Assembly: GCA_947630315.1 (NCBI GenBank) | Contig: CANRHA010000013.1 | Location: forward strand, 1 to 16,094 | Source of the DNA: an uncultured Clostridia bacterium | GTDB taxonomy: Bacteria > Bacillota > Clostridia > Oscillospirales > Ruminococcaceae | Direction: 5' to 3' | DNA length: 16,094 nucleotides | Part shown: in pieces, positions 1-5,583 of the stretch | Layout of the letters: the number at the start of each line of letters is the position of its first letter | Position numbering within the stretch: the first letter of the stretch is position 1 | Program-made: the position numbers and the translations under genes | The notes under the pieces: generated by a model | Seen by the model: the letters and a program-made list of their open reading frames with translations, nothing else | The model's database searches: none | What the model was told of the DNA's origin: nothing

Positions 1-399
1 CACTTAAAGATAGTTTCGCCTGACGGAGTTTTCTATGACGGCGACGCGCACCAGCTCTCCCTGCGCTCTATTGACGGCGACGTCGCGGTACTGGCCGGGC
101 ATATCCCCTACCTTACCGCCGTAGGTATAGGCGAATGCAGGGTATATACCTCAAATGACGCCGAGCCGAGGCGTGCCGCGTGCTGCGGCGGGCTTTTGAA
201 CGTGACGAGGGAGGGCGTGTTCCTTGCGCCCACCACCTTTGAATGGGCCGAGGATATAGACGCAGAACGCGCCGAGGCCGCAAAGCAAAAGGCTCTCTCG
301 AAAATAGAAGATCCCAAAAACGACGCGGCTAAAAAGCTCGCGCAGATAAAGCTCCAGCGCGCAGAACTCAGGCTTAAGATAGCCGGAAAAGAAAAATAG
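1..399 (+). CDS. atpC: F1Fo ATP synthase epsilon subunit (5'-partial)
   Basis: Epsilon is the central-stalk subunit of F1 that couples rotation to catalysis and can inhibit ATP hydrolysis. The reading frame is open from base 1 and ends at TAG 397-399, giving 132 residues. It begins HLKIVSPDGVFYDG, the first beta-strand of the epsilon beta-sandwich, so only a few N-terminal residues are missing. Family features follow: a GDVAVLAGHIPYLTAV segment (canonical GxxxxLxxHxP), GGLLNVTREGVFLAP at the end of the sandwich, then a charged helical tail (about residues 85-130) ending in LQRAELRLKIAGKEK. Epsilon is normally last in the atp operon, and the terminator right after it agrees. The rest of the operon lies upstream of the window. 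Confidence 0.93.
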   Translation, partial: HLKIVSPDGVFYDGDAHQLSLRSIDGDVAVLAGHIPYLTAVGIGECRVYTSNDAEPRRAACCGGLLNVTREGVFLAPTTFEWAEDIDAERAEAAKQKALSKIEDPKNDAAKKLAQIKLQRAELRLKIAGKEK

Positions 400-402
400 A
401 TC

Positions 403-441
403 AAAAAAATTCCCGCCGCCCATAACGGACAGCGGGTTTTT
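403..441. terminator. Bidirectional terminator between atpC and mscS
   Basis: CCCGC (412-416) can pair with GCGGG (432-436). An A-tract lies on the left (403-409) and a T-tract on the right (437-441), so the hairpin has a U-run in both directions. It lies between the convergent atpC (+) and mscS (-) ends. The stem is short and the loop is 15 nt, so strength is uncertain. Confidence 0.6.
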
Positions 442-450
442 CATGTCCTA

Positions 451-1263
451 TTATTTCATGTGAACGTCGATCTGAGGGAACGGGATAGTTACGCCGGCGC
501 TTGCAACGTCCTTTATGGACTGCTCCATAAGGTAGAACCTTGCGGGCCAGTAATCGGCGCCCTTTACGCGCACACGAAGCGTGAGCTTTACGCACGATTC
601 GGCGTGATCCGAAACAAATACGGTCGGCGCGGGCTCGTCAAGAACCATGTCGCAGGACTTGGCGCAGTCTATGAGGGCCTTTCTTGCAAGCTCAAGATCG
701 GAACCGTAGGCGACGGCTACTTCTATGTCTATGCCCCTTGTCTCCTTTGAGGAGAGGTTGGTTACGGTAGATGAGGACAGCGCCGAGTTGGGGATATTTA
801 CGCTCTTGCCGTCGAGGGTCTCAAGCTTGGTGTAAAACAGGCTGATGTCCTCTACAAATCCCTCGCCCGAACCGGTAACGATATAATCGCCGATGTGGAA
901 GGGCTTGAAGATCATTATCATAACGCCGCCGGCGAAGTTGGAAAGTCCGCCCTGAAGCGCAAGGCCGATGGCCAATCCGCAGGAGCCTATCGCGGCGATG
1001 ATGGTTGCCGAGGGAACGCCGAGGATCTGCACGGCGATGACGACGACAAGCACGTTCAAAAGCAGCTTGACGGCGTTTAAAATGAGGGCGGCGGCGCTTG
1101 AGTCCATCTTCTGAATGCCCTTTGATTTTCCGAGGCGCTTGGTGATGAATTTAACGAGCTTAAGGCCGATGATCAAAACCAGCGCCGCGCAGACGATCGA
1201 TACAACAAACTTTACGAGGTAAGTGTTTACAAAGTTCAACAGGATGTCAATAAGGTGTTCCAT
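451..1263 (-). CDS. mscS: Small-conductance mechanosensitive channel (MscS family)
   Basis: Cytoplasmic-membrane channel that opens under membrane tension and releases solutes during hypo-osmotic shock. The 270-residue length is close to the classic three-TM MscS. TM1 is about residues 18-38, TM2 57-81 and TM3 85-118; the pore-lining TM3 shows the small-residue pattern GLALQGGLSNFAGGVMI. After it come FKPFHIGDYI and the beta domain motif NIPNSAL, then an alpha/beta vestibule ending PFPQIDVHMK. The ATG (1261-1263) is preceded by AGAAAGGA at suitable spacing. It is the last gene of the FTR-like/trx/mscS operon, 20 nt after the thioredoxin stop. Family assignment is secure; the link between an osmotic valve and thiol proteins is only positional. 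Confidence 0.93.
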   Translation of the reverse strand: MEHLIDILLNFVNTYLVKFVVSIVCAALVLIIGLKLVKFITKRLGKSKGIQKMDSSAAALILNAVKLLLNVLVVVIAVQILGVPSATIIAAIGSCGLAIGLALQGGLSNFAGGVMIMIFKPFHIGDYIVTGSGEGFVEDISLFYTKLETLDGKSVNIPNSALSSSTVTNLSSKETRGIDIEVAVAYGSDLELARKALIDCAKSCDMVLDEPAPTVFVSDHAESCVKLTLRVRVKGADYWPARFYLMEQSIKDVASAGVTIPFPQIDVHMK

Positions 1264-1283
1264 GATAAAATTTCCTTTCTGTG

Positions 1284-1592
1284 TCAGATTCCGAGGGCTT
1301 CAACGAGCGCGTCCTTTTCTTTATATCCGAGCGACTGCGCAGCCGCAGAGCCGTCTTTAAAAAGAACAACGGTAGGTATTGCGGATATTTTGTAGCGGTT
1401 GGCAAGCTCGGCCTCGTCGTCAACGTTGAGCTTGCAGACCTTTATATCGGTCCGCTCGTCGGCGAGTTCATCTATAACCGGCGCCATCATTCTGCACGGG
1501 CCGCACCATTCCGCCCAGAAATCGACAATAACCGGTTTTTCGGAGTTGATGACCTCTCTTTCAAAATTTTCTGAGGTTAGTTCAATATGCAT
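1284..1592 (-). CDS. trxA: Thioredoxin
   Basis: Cytosolic dithiol-disulfide oxidoreductase of 102 residues. The active site WCGPC is at residues 29-33 after VIVDFWAE, and the cis-proline motif AIPT is at 71-74. The frame is open further upstream, but ATG at 1590-1592 is chosen because AAAGGA sits 8 nt upstream and the protein then starts MHIELTSENF, the normal thioredoxin first strand. It lies between a ferredoxin-thioredoxin-reductase-like gene and mscS in one minus-strand operon with about 20-nt gaps. The upstream gene is a plausible electron donor, which would make this a ferredoxin-fed rather than NADPH-fed thioredoxin; that is inference from gene order. Confidence 0.95.
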   Translation of the reverse strand: MHIELTSENFEREVINSEKPVIVDFWAEWCGPCRMMAPVIDELADERTDIKVCKLNVDDEAELANRYKISAIPTVVLFKDGSAAAQSLGYKEKDALVEALGI

Positions 1593-1611
1593 ATCGGCCG
1601 TCCTTTCTTTT

Positions 1612-1809
1612 TTATTTGCTCTTGTAATAAAGCATACAGTGGCAGTATCCCTCAAACTCGGGGTCGGCGATCTGCTCGCGAAATTCGCGGCACATACATA
1701 CGGTGTCGTCCGAAATCTCGCGCCGGCACGGACAGTGCAGATCTTTTTTCTTTAGCCCCTCGCGGATAGCCGCAACAAGTTTTTCGTCTGTGTTGAATGT
1801 GATCTTCAA
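1612..1809 (-). CDS. Ferredoxin-thioredoxin reductase catalytic-subunit-like protein, short form
   Basis: A 65-residue protein with six cysteines in three CxC pairs: CPC at 26-28, CMC at 38-40, CHC at 56-58. This resembles the catalytic beta subunit of ferredoxin-thioredoxin reductase, in which four of these cysteines bind a 4Fe-4S cluster and two form the redox disulfide that reduces thioredoxin. In the plant/cyanobacterial enzyme the spacing is CPC-x16-CPC-x8-CHC; here it is CPC-x9-CMC-x15-CHC, with the same first-to-last distance. The start chosen is TTG (1809-1807), because GGAGG (1817-1821) lies 7 nt upstream and the product then begins LKITFNTDEKLV. A longer in-frame extension reaches across the promoter and is rejected. 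Position just before trxA supports a role in reducing that thioredoxin. Confidence 0.8.
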   Translation of the reverse strand: MKITFNTDEKLVAAIREGLKKKDLHCPCRREISDDTVCMCREFREQIADPEFEGYCHCMLYYKSK

Positions 1810-1863
1810 AGCTTGACCTCCGTTTGCACAGTTTGCCCCGCCGGTACGGTGTAGGCTGATAAT

Positions 1864-1892
1864 ATTGTATAATAAATATCGGGGATTGTCAA
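1864..1892 (-). promoter_or_regulatory. Sigma-A promoter of the FTR-like/trxA/mscS operon
   Basis: On the minus strand, TTGACA (1892-1887) is separated by 17 nt from TACAAT (1869-1864). The expected start of transcription is near 1857, about 48 nt before the TTG start codon. No similar pair was noticed between the three genes, so one transcript is likely. Confidence 0.8.
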
Positions 1893-1904
1893 GAGAGGGG
1901 CGAG

Positions 1905-1922
1905 TGTGGCCGAATGGCCACA
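1905..1922. repeat. Perfect 7-bp hairpin upstream of the operon promoter
   Basis: TGTGGCC (1905-1911), loop GAAT, GGCCACA (1916-1922). It lies 12 bp upstream of the -35 box of the FTR-like operon. No T-run follows on either strand, so it is not a typical terminator; it may be an isolated palindromic repeat or a protein-binding site. Confidence 0.45.
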
Positions 1923-1932
1923 TCAAGAAGAT

Positions 1933-1960
1933 AGGTATTAGATGTTAGATGTTGGAGTTT
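1933..1960 (+). repeat. Heptamer repeat block (AGGTATT, AGATGTT x2, GGAGTTT)
   Basis: Four 7-nt units in exact phase: AGGTATT, AGATGTT, AGATGTT, GGAGTTT. The block matches, in inverted orientation, one at 13261-13288 (AGGTATT, AGATATT x2, AGAGCTC read on the minus strand). It is about 40 bp upstream of the -35 box of the minus-strand operon. Confidence 0.7.
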
Positions 1961-2029
1961 CAAAGTGTAGCTTTCGGTGACGGATTTAAGTGTATGAGAT
2001 AATGTGGGCGGAATGGATGCTCCCGAATC

Positions 2030-2676
2030 AGAGGACAGAAGACAGATATCAGAAGACAGAACGCTCGTTTGTAGGGTGGGAGTGACAGGGCGCAGTTGCG
2101 CCGCCTTGGTGAAAAGGTATTCGCGGCGCGAATGCTATTTTAAATGAACCGGTTGATTGTGCACTCGTCATAGTAAAGCGATACAGACTGCCGCCGAGGG
2201 AGTAAAAGGTATTCGCGGCAAAGCCGCTCATGCAGGTAGAAGACAGAGAGCAGATGACAGAAGGCAGAAAAACTCCGCCCGGGGCGAGAGTGACAGAGAG
2301 CGTAGCCGCTGCCCAACTGATGAAGAGGTATTCGCTTCGCTCATGCTATTTTAAATGAACCGGTTAATTGTGCGCTCGTCATAGTAAAGTGATACAGACT
2401 GCCGCAGAGGGAGTAAAAGGTATTCGCTGCAAAGCCGCTCATGCTATCCGAGTAGAAATCAGAAGTCAGATATCAGAAAGCAGAACACTCCTTTAGAGTT
2501 AGAGTGACAAAACGTGGCTACGCCACATTGGTGAAAAGGTATTCGCGGCAAAGCCGCTCATACTATTTTAAATAATCCAGTTCATTGTGCGCCCTTCATG
2601 GAAAGGCAAGACAGCCTGCCGCTGACTCACTATAAAAAGGTATTCGCAAATTTCCTTGCGGAAATTTTCTCATGCT
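2030..2676 (+). repeat. Tandem array of 211-bp hairpin-bearing intergenic repeats (three units)
   Basis: Each unit has, in order: five heptamers of type AGANNNC (2030-2064, 2238-2272, 2454-2488); AGTGACA plus a variable hairpin (2089-2102, 2299-2310, 2514-2526); then GAAAAGGTATTCG, a variable stem-loop and CATGCTAT; a constant stretch TTTTAAATGAACCGGTT...GACTGCCGC; and a second GGTATTCG hairpin. First hairpins start at 2116, 2327 and 2538 (exactly 211 bp apart). Second hairpins start at 2208, 2419 and 2639; the third is shifted by 9 bp. Positions 2137-2207 and 2348-2418 differ at only four of 71 bases. No convincing gene is present. The function is unknown; the closest known class is REP/MITE-like intergenic palindromes. 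Confidence 0.85.
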
Positions 2677-2700
2677 ATTATAGTCACCCCTCCCCCTGGC

Positions 2701-2722
2701 CCCCTCCCCTCGAGGGGAGGGG
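2701..2722. repeat. 22-bp perfect palindrome centred on CTCGAG
   Basis: Each half is a C-rich run CCCCTCCCCT leading to a central CG and then AGGGGAGGGG. The same 22 bp occurs at 15749-15770, at the same place relative to the preceding hairpin repeat. The rest of the stretch up to the antiporter promoter (2723-2834) holds nothing else I recognise. Confidence 0.8.
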
Positions 2723-2834
2723 AAACGCTCTCAGGTGACCTTTCTGCTGGCCGTTACCCCGGGCGAAGCCCACCCTTCCCGTCATCCTGCCCATTTTAAG
2801 ATAAAAATTTTGTGCATTTTTACCCCCGCATCTA

Positions 2835-2863
2835 TTGAATTTTCCGGCGGGCGGGTGTATAAT
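2835..2863 (+). promoter_or_regulatory. Sigma-A promoter of the antiporter gene
   Basis: TTGAAT (2835-2840), 17-nt spacer, TATAAT (2858-2863). Predicted transcription start is near 2870, giving a leader of about 22 nt before the ATG at 2892. Confidence 0.8.
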
Positions 2864-2891
2864 CAAAGAAAAATCTGAAAAGAGGATTCTT

Positions 2892-4211
2892 ATGCTGATT
2901 TTAATTCAGATATCGGTCTGCCTCATCGCGGGGCTGATGATGTCTCGTATAGCTAAGCTGCTTAACCTCCCTGCCGTGACCGCATACCTTGTGGCGGGGC
3001 TTCTTTTGGGGCCTTTCTGCATCGGCGCGCTCGGCCTGTCGGGCGTCGGAATAGGCTTCGGCTCGCTTGATCAGGTCGCCTCGCTCGATCTTCTCAGCCA
3101 GGCGGCGCTCGGCTTTATTGCGTTCACCATCGGCAATGAATTTCGGCTCGAACAGCTCAAGCAGATGGGCAGCAAGGCCATTATAATAGGCATTCTCCAG
3201 GCGGTTATAACTACCGTTTTTGTTGATATCGCCCTGCTGATACTCCACCTTATCTTCCCTACGCTTATCTCCGTTTCATCGGCGATAACTTTGGGCGCGA
3301 TCGCGGCGGCGACGGCTCCTGCGGCCACTCTGATGGTCGTAAGGCAGTATAAGGCCGACGGCCCCATGACCAAGCTGCTTCTGCTCGTTGTCGCTATAGA
3401 CGACGCGGTCGGGCTGGTCCTGTTCTCCACATCGTTCGGCATCGCGAAGGTCATAGAGAGCGGAGAGATCAGCCCGGTGACGATCATCCTCGAACCGATC
3501 ATTGAGATCGTTCTGTCCATCGTCCTCGGGGCGGCGGTTGGGCTGGCGCTGTTCGGGATCGAAAAATTCTTCCATTCGCGCAGCAAGAGGCTCTCGATAT
3601 CGATCGCGTTTGTATTTCTGACGATCGGTCTGTCGATGCTTGAATTTGACATCGGCGGAATACATATCGGTTTCAGCCTGCTTCTTGTATGCATGATGTG
3701 CGGCACGCTTTTCTGCAACGTCTGCGATTTTTCGGAGGAGCTGATGGGCAGGATCGACGGCTGGACCGCTCCCCTTTTCGTGATGTTCTTCGTGCTTTCC
3801 GGCGCAGAGCTTGATCTTAAAATACTTTCAAACCCGCTTGTTTTGCTGATAGGCGTTGTGTATATAATCTCCCGCTCGCTCGGAAAATATTTCGGCGCAT
3901 ATTCAAGCTGCGCCATGACGAAATGTTCAAAGGTTATCCGGAAGCATCTCGGAATAACCCTTCTGCCTCAGGCCGGCGTTGCGCTCGGCATGGCCCTTAC
4001 CGCGCAGCAGCTTTCTGACGGCCACACGGTAAGGAACGTTGTTCTGTTCTCGGTCCTGGTCTACGAGCTGATCGGCCCGGCCCTTACAAAGCGTTCGCTC
4101 ATCGCCGCCGGCGAAATTATCCCCGAAAACAAGACCAGCGCGCGCACCCCGAACAGCCCGGTCAAGAAGATCTTCCACATCGGCGAACCCAAGCAGGAGG
4201 GAAAAGGGTGA
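2892..4211 (+). CDS. Cation/proton antiporter, CPA2 (Kef/NhaP-like) family
   Basis: Polytopic membrane exchanger, 439 residues, made almost wholly of hydrophobic helices. CPA2 features: LNLPAVTAYLVAGLLLGP (residues 24-41), GNEFRLEQL after helix 3 (81-89), ATAPAA (140-145; the unwound helix region), and VAIDDAVGLV with the adjacent acidic pair D170-D171 where the ion site is expected. A Na+(K+)/H+ exchange role is inferred from family; substrate cannot be read. No C-terminal RCK/TrkA-N domain is present; the protein ends in a short charged tail, so it is the membrane-only form. ATG 2892 is chosen over an upstream in-frame ATG at 2835 because AGAGG lies 6 nt before it and 2835 falls inside the -35 box. 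It stands alone in its transcription unit. Confidence 0.9.
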   Translation: MLILIQISVCLIAGLMMSRIAKLLNLPAVTAYLVAGLLLGPFCIGALGLSGVGIGFGSLDQVASLDLLSQAALGFIAFTIGNEFRLEQLKQMGSKAIIIGILQAVITTVFVDIALLILHLIFPTLISVSSAITLGAIAAATAPAATLMVVRQYKADGPMTKLLLLVVAIDDAVGLVLFSTSFGIAKVIESGEISPVTIILEPIIEIVLSIVLGAAVGLALFGIEKFFHSRSKRLSISIAFVFLTIGLSMLEFDIGGIHIGFSLLLVCMMCGTLFCNVCDFSEELMGRIDGWTAPLFVMFFVLSGAELDLKILSNPLVLLIGVVYIISRSLGKYFGAYSSCAMTKCSKVIRKHLGITLLPQAGVALGMALTAQQLSDGHTVRNVVLFSVLVYELIGPALTKRSLIAAGEIIPENKTSARTPNSPVKKIFHIGEPKQEGKG

Positions 4212-4238
4212 GGGCAGTCCCTTAATCCAAAATTTTTA

Positions 4239-4267
4239 TTGCTTTCACAGAAAATTTATGCTATAAT
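4239..4267 (+). promoter_or_regulatory. Extended -10 promoter of the 383-residue gene
   Basis: TTGCTT (4239-4244), 17-nt spacer, TATAAT (4262-4267), with TGC directly before the -10, giving an extended -10 element. The leader to the ATG at 4306 is about 30 nt and contains GGGAG (4293-4297). Confidence 0.78.
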
Positions 4268-4305
4268 ATTATCATCTTTTATTATCCGATAAGGGAGAAA
4301 ATGTT

Positions 4306-5457
4306 ATGCCCGACCTGACCGAAGCGTCCGCCGCAGAGTACGACCACATTCTGCACGGCCATATGACGCCGACTGTCGCCGCGCAGTACCTCAGAGAGGG
4401 GAAAATCGAGCTGCGAACTTTCGGCGATGTTTTAAAGGACGTCTACCCCGAAGCCGATCTTTTTGAAAAGCTTGTAAAATTTTTTTCTGAGGATTGCGAC
4501 GACCCGAACCCTGCGTCGACTCAGCGAAAAATACGCAACTGGATAGCCGACAGACACCCTCCTCAGAACCGCGAGGATATTTTTAAGATCGCTTTCGCCC
4601 TCGGCCTTAATGAGCCGCGCCTGAACTTTTTGCTCGGGATCTGCGACGATTACGGCGTTCATTACCGCGACGGGCGCGAGCTTGTTTTGGCATGGTTCCT
4701 CAAAAACGGCAAAAGCTACCGCGCCGCGCTCGATTTTTACAGCACCCTCCCCGAATGCGAAACGCTTGAACAGGCCGATTCCGACGACGTCTCCCGGCTG
4801 ACTAACGAACTTCACTGCAGCCTCGCAAGAATATCAAACGAAGAAGAACTGCGCGGATTTTATATAAAAAATCTCAACAACTTCGGCAGGCTGCATCTGC
4901 GGGCGTATTACTTTTTCGACAGCTTCCTGAACCAGCTTATCCACCCGAATCCTCAGTGGAGCGACGCTCAGGAGGAAAATTATTCGGTGGAACAGGTGAT
5001 GAACGTCTACCTGTCGATGCATATGCCGAGCGGCAAGAAAAGAGACAACTACACGCTGATACAGAAGCTGATCAAGAGAAACTGGCCGAACGCTACGTCG
5101 ATAAAAAATATACGCGCCCATAAGGAGGACGTATCGCGAAAGCTGCTGCTGCTTTTGTATGTGGCGACCGAAAACGAGGGCATAAACGGCGACGACTACG
5201 ACGATTATTACGACGAAAGCCTCACCTTTGAGCAGCGATTTGAGGACCATTGGTGGACGATAAACGCCATGCTGAACGATTGCGGAATGGTGCCGCTCGA
5301 CCCGCGAAACGCCTTTGACTGGCTGATTTTGTACGCCGTCTCGGGCGACGAGGAAACCGCCATGAGCGACCGCCTCGAACAGGTTATAACCTACATGTTC
5401 AGCGACATAATAGAGGCCCGGGAAAAGGAAAAATCCGAAAAGCCGCCGAAGCAGTAA
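4306..5457 (+). CDS. Hypothetical protein with possible HTH-like N-terminal region
   Basis: 383 residues, soluble, with no signal peptide or membrane segment. I do not recognise a named family. Residues about 20-120 are helical and contain TQRKIRNWIADRHPPQNRE followed by DIFKIAFALGLNEPRLNFLL, which resembles the later helices of Cro/C1-type HTH domains (a W-x-x-x-K-x-P-like turn, then 'ALGL' and a helix leading to LL). Next comes DYGVHYRDGRELVLAWFLKNGKSY. The remainder is alpha-helical and acidic, with an aspartate/tyrosine-rich stretch GDDYDDYYDE around residues 305-314 and a charged C-terminus. ATG 4306 has GGGAG 8 nt upstream. It converges on the kinase cluster across a shared terminator. 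A regulatory role next to these kinases is possible but unproven. Confidence 0.75.
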   Translation: MPDLTEASAAEYDHILHGHMTPTVAAQYLREGKIELRTFGDVLKDVYPEADLFEKLVKFFSEDCDDPNPASTQRKIRNWIADRHPPQNREDIFKIAFALGLNEPRLNFLLGICDDYGVHYRDGRELVLAWFLKNGKSYRAALDFYSTLPECETLEQADSDDVSRLTNELHCSLARISNEEELRGFYIKNLNNFGRLHLRAYYFFDSFLNQLIHPNPQWSDAQEENYSVEQVMNVYLSMHMPSGKKRDNYTLIQKLIKRNWPNATSIKNIRAHKEDVSRKLLLLLYVATENEGINGDDYDDYYDESLTFEQRFEDHWWTINAMLNDCGMVPLDPRNAFDWLILYAVSGDEETAMSDRLEQVITYMFSDIIEAREKEKSEKPPKQ

Positions 5458-5497
5458 GGGGCTTTGATCCTCCCGCGGCTATATGAAGTCGGAACGC

Positions 5498-5549
5498 AAA
5501 AACAGACCGCCGGCTCACCGATTTTACGGTGAAAGCCAACGGTCTTTTT
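5498..5549. terminator. Bidirectional terminator between the 383-residue gene and the kinase operon
   Basis: A long three-part stem: AGACCG (5504-5509) with CGGTCT (5540-5545), GGCT (5512-5515) with AGCC (5534-5537), CACCG (5516-5520) with CGGTG (5527-5531), loop ATTTTA. An A-tract is on the left and TTTTT on the right, so it can stop transcripts from both sides. Confidence 0.85.
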
Positions 5550-5583
5550 GTTGTGCATTTTTTGAGGGATCGGGCTTAACGCT

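Noticed and set aside
1810..1926. Longer N-terminus for the FTR-like protein starting at 1926
   Set aside because: It would run across the TTGACA/TACAAT promoter; the TTG at 1809 has GGAGG at good spacing.
2157..2354. 65-codon plus-strand open frame in the repeat array
   Set aside because: Consists of repeat units and hairpins; no ribosome binding site and no protein-like composition.
2030..2676. CRISPR array
   Set aside because: The units are 211 bp with internal hairpins and no short identical repeat/unique spacer pattern; no cas genes are nearby.
3071..3916. 281-codon minus-strand open frame
   Set aside because: Antisense to the antiporter, low-complexity Ser/Ile-rich product, no recognisable domain.
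4204..4238. Terminator after the antiporter (AAGGG/CCCTT followed by an AT-rich stretch)
   Set aside because: Only a 5-bp stem with no direct T-run; too weak to annotate.
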